Shown here: positions 7,687 through 9,189 of the stretch, piece after piece
How the letters are laid out: every line of letters starts with the position of its first letter
Position numbering within the stretch: position 1 is the stretch's first letter
Origin: Clostridia bacterium
GTDB lineage: Bacteria > Bacillota_A > Clostridia > Oscillospirales > CAG-272
Assembly: GCA_017959485.1 (NCBI GenBank)
Contig: JAGDAM010000214.1
Span: 1-9,189, forward strand
Direction: 5' to 3'
DNA: 9,189 nt
Position numbers and translations under genes: made by a program
The notes under the pieces: generated by a model
Seen by the model: only the letters and a program-made list of their open reading frames with translations
The model's database searches: none
What the model was told of the DNA's origin: nothing

Positions 7687-8544
7687 ATGAAGAAATTTGC
7701 TCTGCTTCTTGCAGTGATCATGGTTGTCACGGCTTTCGCGGCCTGCGGCAAGACCGGAAATAGCGGCGACACCACTCCCGCTTCGACCACCGCCGCCAAC
7801 ACCCCCGCAACCGATGCCACGACTGAAGAGATCACCACCGAGGCCGCTCCCGTCGAAGTTGACGACAGGACCAAGTCCGAAGGCGTTATGACCTATGCCG
7901 AGTTCATCGCAGCCGCCGCCGACGCTCCCGTAACCATCGAGGGCTTCGTACAGGCGAAATTTGAGTATTCCGCGGCATACGGCAACACCTCGCTCTATCT
8001 TGCCGACGCCGACGGTGCTTATTACGTCTACAGATGGGCCTGCACTCAGGAAGAATACGACGCCGTTAACGTCGGAGACAAGGTCTGCGTGAAAGGAATC
8101 CGTCAGAGCTACCACGGCGAAGATGAAGTCTCGGCTCCCTCGGGAGACAAGATCACCGTCACCGTCGTCGGAACCGACAAGAAACTCTACGACGCCGTCG
8201 ATCTTACCGACAAGCTCGGCACCGACGAGATGGCCAACTACCAGAACAGGAAGGTCACCTTCACCGGTCTGACCGTCGCCGCCTCCAAGGATCCCGATCA
8301 GAAGGAAGTTGCCTGGCTCTACAAGTACAACGGAACCGGCTCCGAGGGCGATGATATCTACATCACCTTCGCTAAGGGCGACAAGACCTACACCTTCCTT
8401 ATCGAATCCGACTTCTGCGGCAAGGATACCGACGTTTACAAGGCGCTCCGCGAGCTCAATATCGGCGACACCGTCGACGTTGAAGCTTTCCTGTACTGGT
8501 ACGACGGAATCAACCCGCACATCACCGCTGTAACCAAAAAGTAA
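7687..8544 (+). CDS. Secreted lipoprotein with Thr-rich linker and probable OB-like domains
   Basis: Unassigned exported lipoprotein, 285 aa. The signal peptide MKKFALLLAVIMVVTAFAAC ends at Cys20 (lipobox F-A-A-C), then a Thr/Ala/Glu-rich low-complexity linker runs to about residue 57, typical of surface proteins spaced away from the membrane. The rest resembles hypothetical lipoproteins common in gut Clostridia. MTYAEFIAAAADAPVTIEGFVQAK begins a beta-rich unit with LYLADADGAYYVYR and VGDKVCVKGIR (about 70-160), and a second unit has VTFTGLTVAA, IYITFAKGDKTYTFLIES and LNIGDTVDVEAFLYWYDG (about 190-283). The alternation of strands with G-D-x-V turns suggests two OB-type barrels, ligand unknown. 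An AAAGGGA site (7672-7678) precedes the ATG. It has its own strong promoter, so it may be expressed independently of the transporter operon, although no terminator separates them. Confidence 0.85.
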   Translation: MKKFALLLAVIMVVTAFAACGKTGNSGDTTPASTTAANTPATDATTEEITTEAAPVEVDDRTKSEGVMTYAEFIAAAADAPVTIEGFVQAKFEYSAAYGNTSLYLADADGAYYVYRWACTQEEYDAVNVGDKVCVKGIRQSYHGEDEVSAPSGDKITVTVVGTDKKLYDAVDLTDKLGTDEMANYQNRKVTFTGLTVAASKDPDQKEVAWLYKYNGTGSEGDDIYITFAKGDKTYTFLIESDFCGKDTDVYKALRELNIGDTVDVEAFLYWYDGINPHITAVTKK

Positions 8545-8554
8545 TCACACTTCA

Positions 8555-8570
8555 GGTTAACCGGTTAACC
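8555..8570. repeat. GGTTAACC tandem palindrome
   Basis: GGTTAACC occurs twice head to tail, so the 16 bp are both a direct repeat and a perfect palindrome. The centre A-C-C-G-G-T fits the A-N-C-G-N-T core of LacI-type operators. It lies 10 bp after the lipoprotein stop and directly abuts the terminator stem. It may simply extend the terminator structure; a role as an operator for the tRNA promoter 63 bp downstream is possible but unproven. Confidence 0.4.
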
Positions 8571-8612
8571 CCTGCCGCGGCGGAATACCGCCGCGGCAGG
8601 CGCAACTTTTTT
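8571..8612 (+). terminator. Rho-independent terminator of the lipoprotein gene
   Basis: A perfect 13-bp GC-rich stem (CCTGCCGCGGCGG at 8571-8583 with 8588-8600) with an AATA loop is followed, after CGCAAC, by six T (8607-8612). The gap between stem and T-run is a little long, but the hairpin is very stable and it is placed between a stop codon and a new promoter. Confidence 0.88.
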
Positions 8613-8632
8613 ACCTAATTGCGGAATTGATA

Positions 8633-8661
8633 TTGACTTTTCCCGCTAATTGTGGTATAAT
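8633..8661 (+). promoter_or_regulatory. Promoter of the tRNA-Pro gene
   Basis: TTGACT (8633-8638), 17-bp spacer, TATAAT (8656-8661), with TG at 8653-8654 forming an extended -10. The predicted start near 8668 leaves a leader of about 22 nt before the tRNA. There is no GC-rich discriminator, so a stringent-control signature is not evident. Confidence 0.9.
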
Positions 8662-8689
8662 TTTCAAGCTTTCAGGAAAAGCATTATAT

Positions 8690-8765
8690 CTGGGTGTGGC
8701 GCAGTTGGTAGCGCGCTACCTTGGGGTGGTAGAGGCCGCACGTTCAAGTCGTGTCACTCAGACCA
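8690..8765 (+). tRNA. tRNA-Pro, anticodon GGG
   Basis: Full 76-nt cloverleaf by eye. The acceptor is CTGGGTG with CACTCAG (7 pairs, one G-U). The D arm is GCGC/GCGC with loop AGTTGGTA. The anticodon arm is CTACC/GGTAG with loop TTGGGGT, giving anticodon GGG at 8723-8725 and G37. The T arm is GCACG/CGTGT with loop TTCAAGT. Discriminator A73 and the CCA at 8763-8765 are encoded. The C1-G72 pair and A73 are bacterial proline identity elements, which supports the assignment. It reads CCC and CCU codons. Confidence 0.97.
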
Positions 8766-8809
8766 AATCAAATTCGGCAGGGGCGAAGCCTCTGCCGAAT
8801 TTGATTTGG
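8763..8809 (+). terminator. 22-bp hairpin that includes the tRNA CCA end, probable terminator or processing structure
   Basis: 8763-8784 pairs with 8788-8809 over 22 bp with a single G-U and a GAA loop closed by G-C pairs. The left arm begins with the CCA of the tRNA, so in the precursor the tRNA 3' end would be base-paired. The 3' arm is T-rich (AATTTGATTT) but there is no clean T-run, so termination may be partial. It could equally shield the tRNA end or guide processing. Confidence 0.7.
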
Positions 8810-8836
8810 CCCGGTTGGCGGATCGACGCAGGACGC

Positions 8837-8865
8837 TCATTTTCGCGCCGCAGGGGCGAAAATGA
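8837..8865 (+). repeat. Hairpin, 13-bp stem with one mismatch
   Basis: TCATTTTCGCGCC pairs with GGGGCGAAAATGA across a GCA loop, with one G-G mismatch. No T-run follows. It lies in the gene-free region downstream of the tRNA and shares no sequence with the first hairpin apart from a GGGGCGAA string. Confidence 0.6.
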
Positions 8866-8867
8866 TT

Positions 8868-8917
8868 GGTCCGGCGAGCAGGCATATGGGAATACCGGAG
8901 CAGGAAGGCGCCGGACT
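8868..8917 (+). repeat. Long-loop stem preceding the tRNA-like repeat
   Basis: GTCCGGCG (8869-8876) pairs perfectly with CGCCGGAC (8909-8916), extended by a G-U at 8868/8917. The 32-nt interior contains AGCAGG twice. The stem ends immediately before the copied tRNA segment, where the body of a tRNA would normally be. It does not form a cloverleaf. Confidence 0.45.
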
Positions 8918-8944
8918 CGTTCTTGTCGTGTCACTTAGACCAAA
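8918..8944 (+). repeat. Imperfect copy of the tRNA-Pro 3' end
   Basis: This stretch matches 8741-8767 (end of the T arm, acceptor 3' strand, CCA and two flanking bases) at 24 of 27 positions. The T-loop TTCAAGT has become TTCTTGT, and one C in the acceptor strand has become T. The rest of a tRNA is absent, so it is a fragment, not a second tRNA gene. The offset between copies is 177 bp. Such copies arise at attachment sites of integrative elements or by local tandem duplication. Confidence 0.85.
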
Positions 8945-8984
8945 GTACAGCAGGCGGGGCAATGGCCCCGCCTGCTGTGCTTTG
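8941..8984 (+). repeat. 20-bp hairpin attached to the tRNA-like repeat
   Basis: 8941-8960 pairs with 8965-8984 over 20 bp with one G-T pair and an AATG loop. As at the true tRNA, the left arm begins within the CCAAA of the tRNA end and the right arm finishes in TTTGAT. The interior of the stem differs from the first hairpin but is fully paired, so the arrangement is conserved while the sequence is not. No T-run follows. Confidence 0.7.
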
Positions 8985-9010
8985 ATCCAAGTCGCATGCG
9001 CGACTTGGAT
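8985..9010 (+). repeat. 11-bp perfect hairpin
   Basis: ATCCAAGTCGC pairs with GCGACTTGGAT across ATGC. It is immediately adjacent to the previous hairpin, with no base between them. Its CAAGTCG heptamer also occurs in the tRNA T arm (8745-8751). The last four bases of its right arm can pair alternatively in the next structure. Confidence 0.65.
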
Positions 9011-9116
9011 GTGTGTCACGATAGTAGCCCGCGCGAAGCGAAGCTGAGCGCAGGGGTGGTGCGGGGGTTCCCCGAAGCGAGGGCAGCGTTCAGCTGCTTA
9101 TTTGACGCACACATCC
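9007..9116 (+). other. Nested stem structure, candidate structured RNA or DNA element
   Basis: Three nested helices close on one another. The outer is GGATGTGTG (9007-9015) with CACACATCC (9108-9116), continued by TCA (9016-9018) with TGA (9103-9105) past a CG bulge. The middle is AGCTGAGCGC (9042-9051) with GCGTTCAGCT (9086-9095), one G-U. The apical is CGGGG (9062-9066) with CCCCG (9070-9074). GAAGCGA occurs on both sides (9035-9041, 9074-9080). I see no convincing coding frame through it and do not recognise an RNA family. It could be on either strand. The bases from 9117 to the window end show nothing I can assign. Confidence 0.4.
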
Positions 9117-9189
9117 TGTCGGCTCTTTTGGCGTCTGTTCTCGCGTCGAAATCTTGTAAATCCGCCTGATTAACTGCGATTTCTCAGCA

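Noticed and set aside
7660..8520. Minus-strand Val/Gly-rich open frame opposite the lipoprotein gene
   Set aside because: Low-complexity shadow of a biased plus-strand gene with promoter, signal peptide and terminator on the plus strand.
8627..8938. Plus-strand open frame running through the tRNA and hairpins
   Set aside because: It overlaps the tRNA promoter and the complete tRNA gene and has no homology-like features.
8868..8944. Second complete tRNA gene
   Set aside because: Only the 3' end is copied. No matching 5' acceptor strand, D arm or anticodon arm can be folded, and the T-loop A58 is lost.
8763..9010. CRISPR array
   Set aside because: The hairpins have different sequences and irregular spacing; there are no identical direct repeats with unique spacers.
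9090..9188. Minus-strand frame open from the right edge for 32 codons, ending in TGA
   Set aside because: It could be the tail of a gene lying beyond the window, but it is short, overlaps the middle helix of the nested structure and shows no motif. Sequence past 9189 would decide.

Overview
The window looks like chromosomal DNA from a Gram-positive, fairly GC-rich member of the Clostridia (Bacillota), possibly an uncultured gut lineage. The basis is: purine-rich Shine-Dalgarno sites, one TTG start, lipoprotein-anchored binding proteins, a Thr-rich OB-like lipoprotein, an MEP-pathway gene and a tRNA with encoded CCA. The lineage call is an inference; there is no rRNA or other decisive marker.

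Layout. Positions 2-580 hold the 3' part of ispE (isoprenoid precursor synthesis). After an AT-rich 45-bp gap, a tightly packed same-strand cluster runs from 626 to 7618. It encodes an Eis-like GNAT acetyltransferase, a protein with a Rossmann/methyltransferase-like C-terminal half, a C69-family (U34) Ntn dipeptidase, two MalF/MalG-type ABC permeases and a family-1 solute-binding lipoprotein. No ATPase gene lies in the cluster, so the importer presumably borrows an MsmX/UgpC-type ATPase from elsewhere. Gaps are 2-33 bp and the last two junctions are ATGA overlaps, so one operon is likely. The binding protein is unusual in having both an N-terminal lipobox and a C-terminal membrane helix.

A consensus promoter (TTGACA, 17 bp, TATAAT, with an extended -10 TG supplied by the stop codon of the binding-protein gene) starts a separate unit at the end of the operon. 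Its leader carries a perfect 16-bp palindrome, followed by a gene for a secreted lipoprotein with probable OB-like domains. That gene ends in a palindrome and a 13-bp terminator hairpin.

From 8633 a second near-consensus promoter drives a tRNA-Pro(GGG) gene at 8690-8765. The remaining 424 bases hold no convincing protein gene but are packed with structure. The last 25 bases of the tRNA plus two flanking bases are repeated 177 bp downstream with 3 mismatches in 27. Each copy runs straight into a long hairpin whose stem sequence differs between copies but stays paired. Further hairpins follow, then a nested, about 110-nt fold. This tRNA-trailing structured array is the most interesting part of the window. 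It is reminiscent of the tRNA-3'-end repeats in the tyrT operon of E. coli, but I do not recognise it as a described family.
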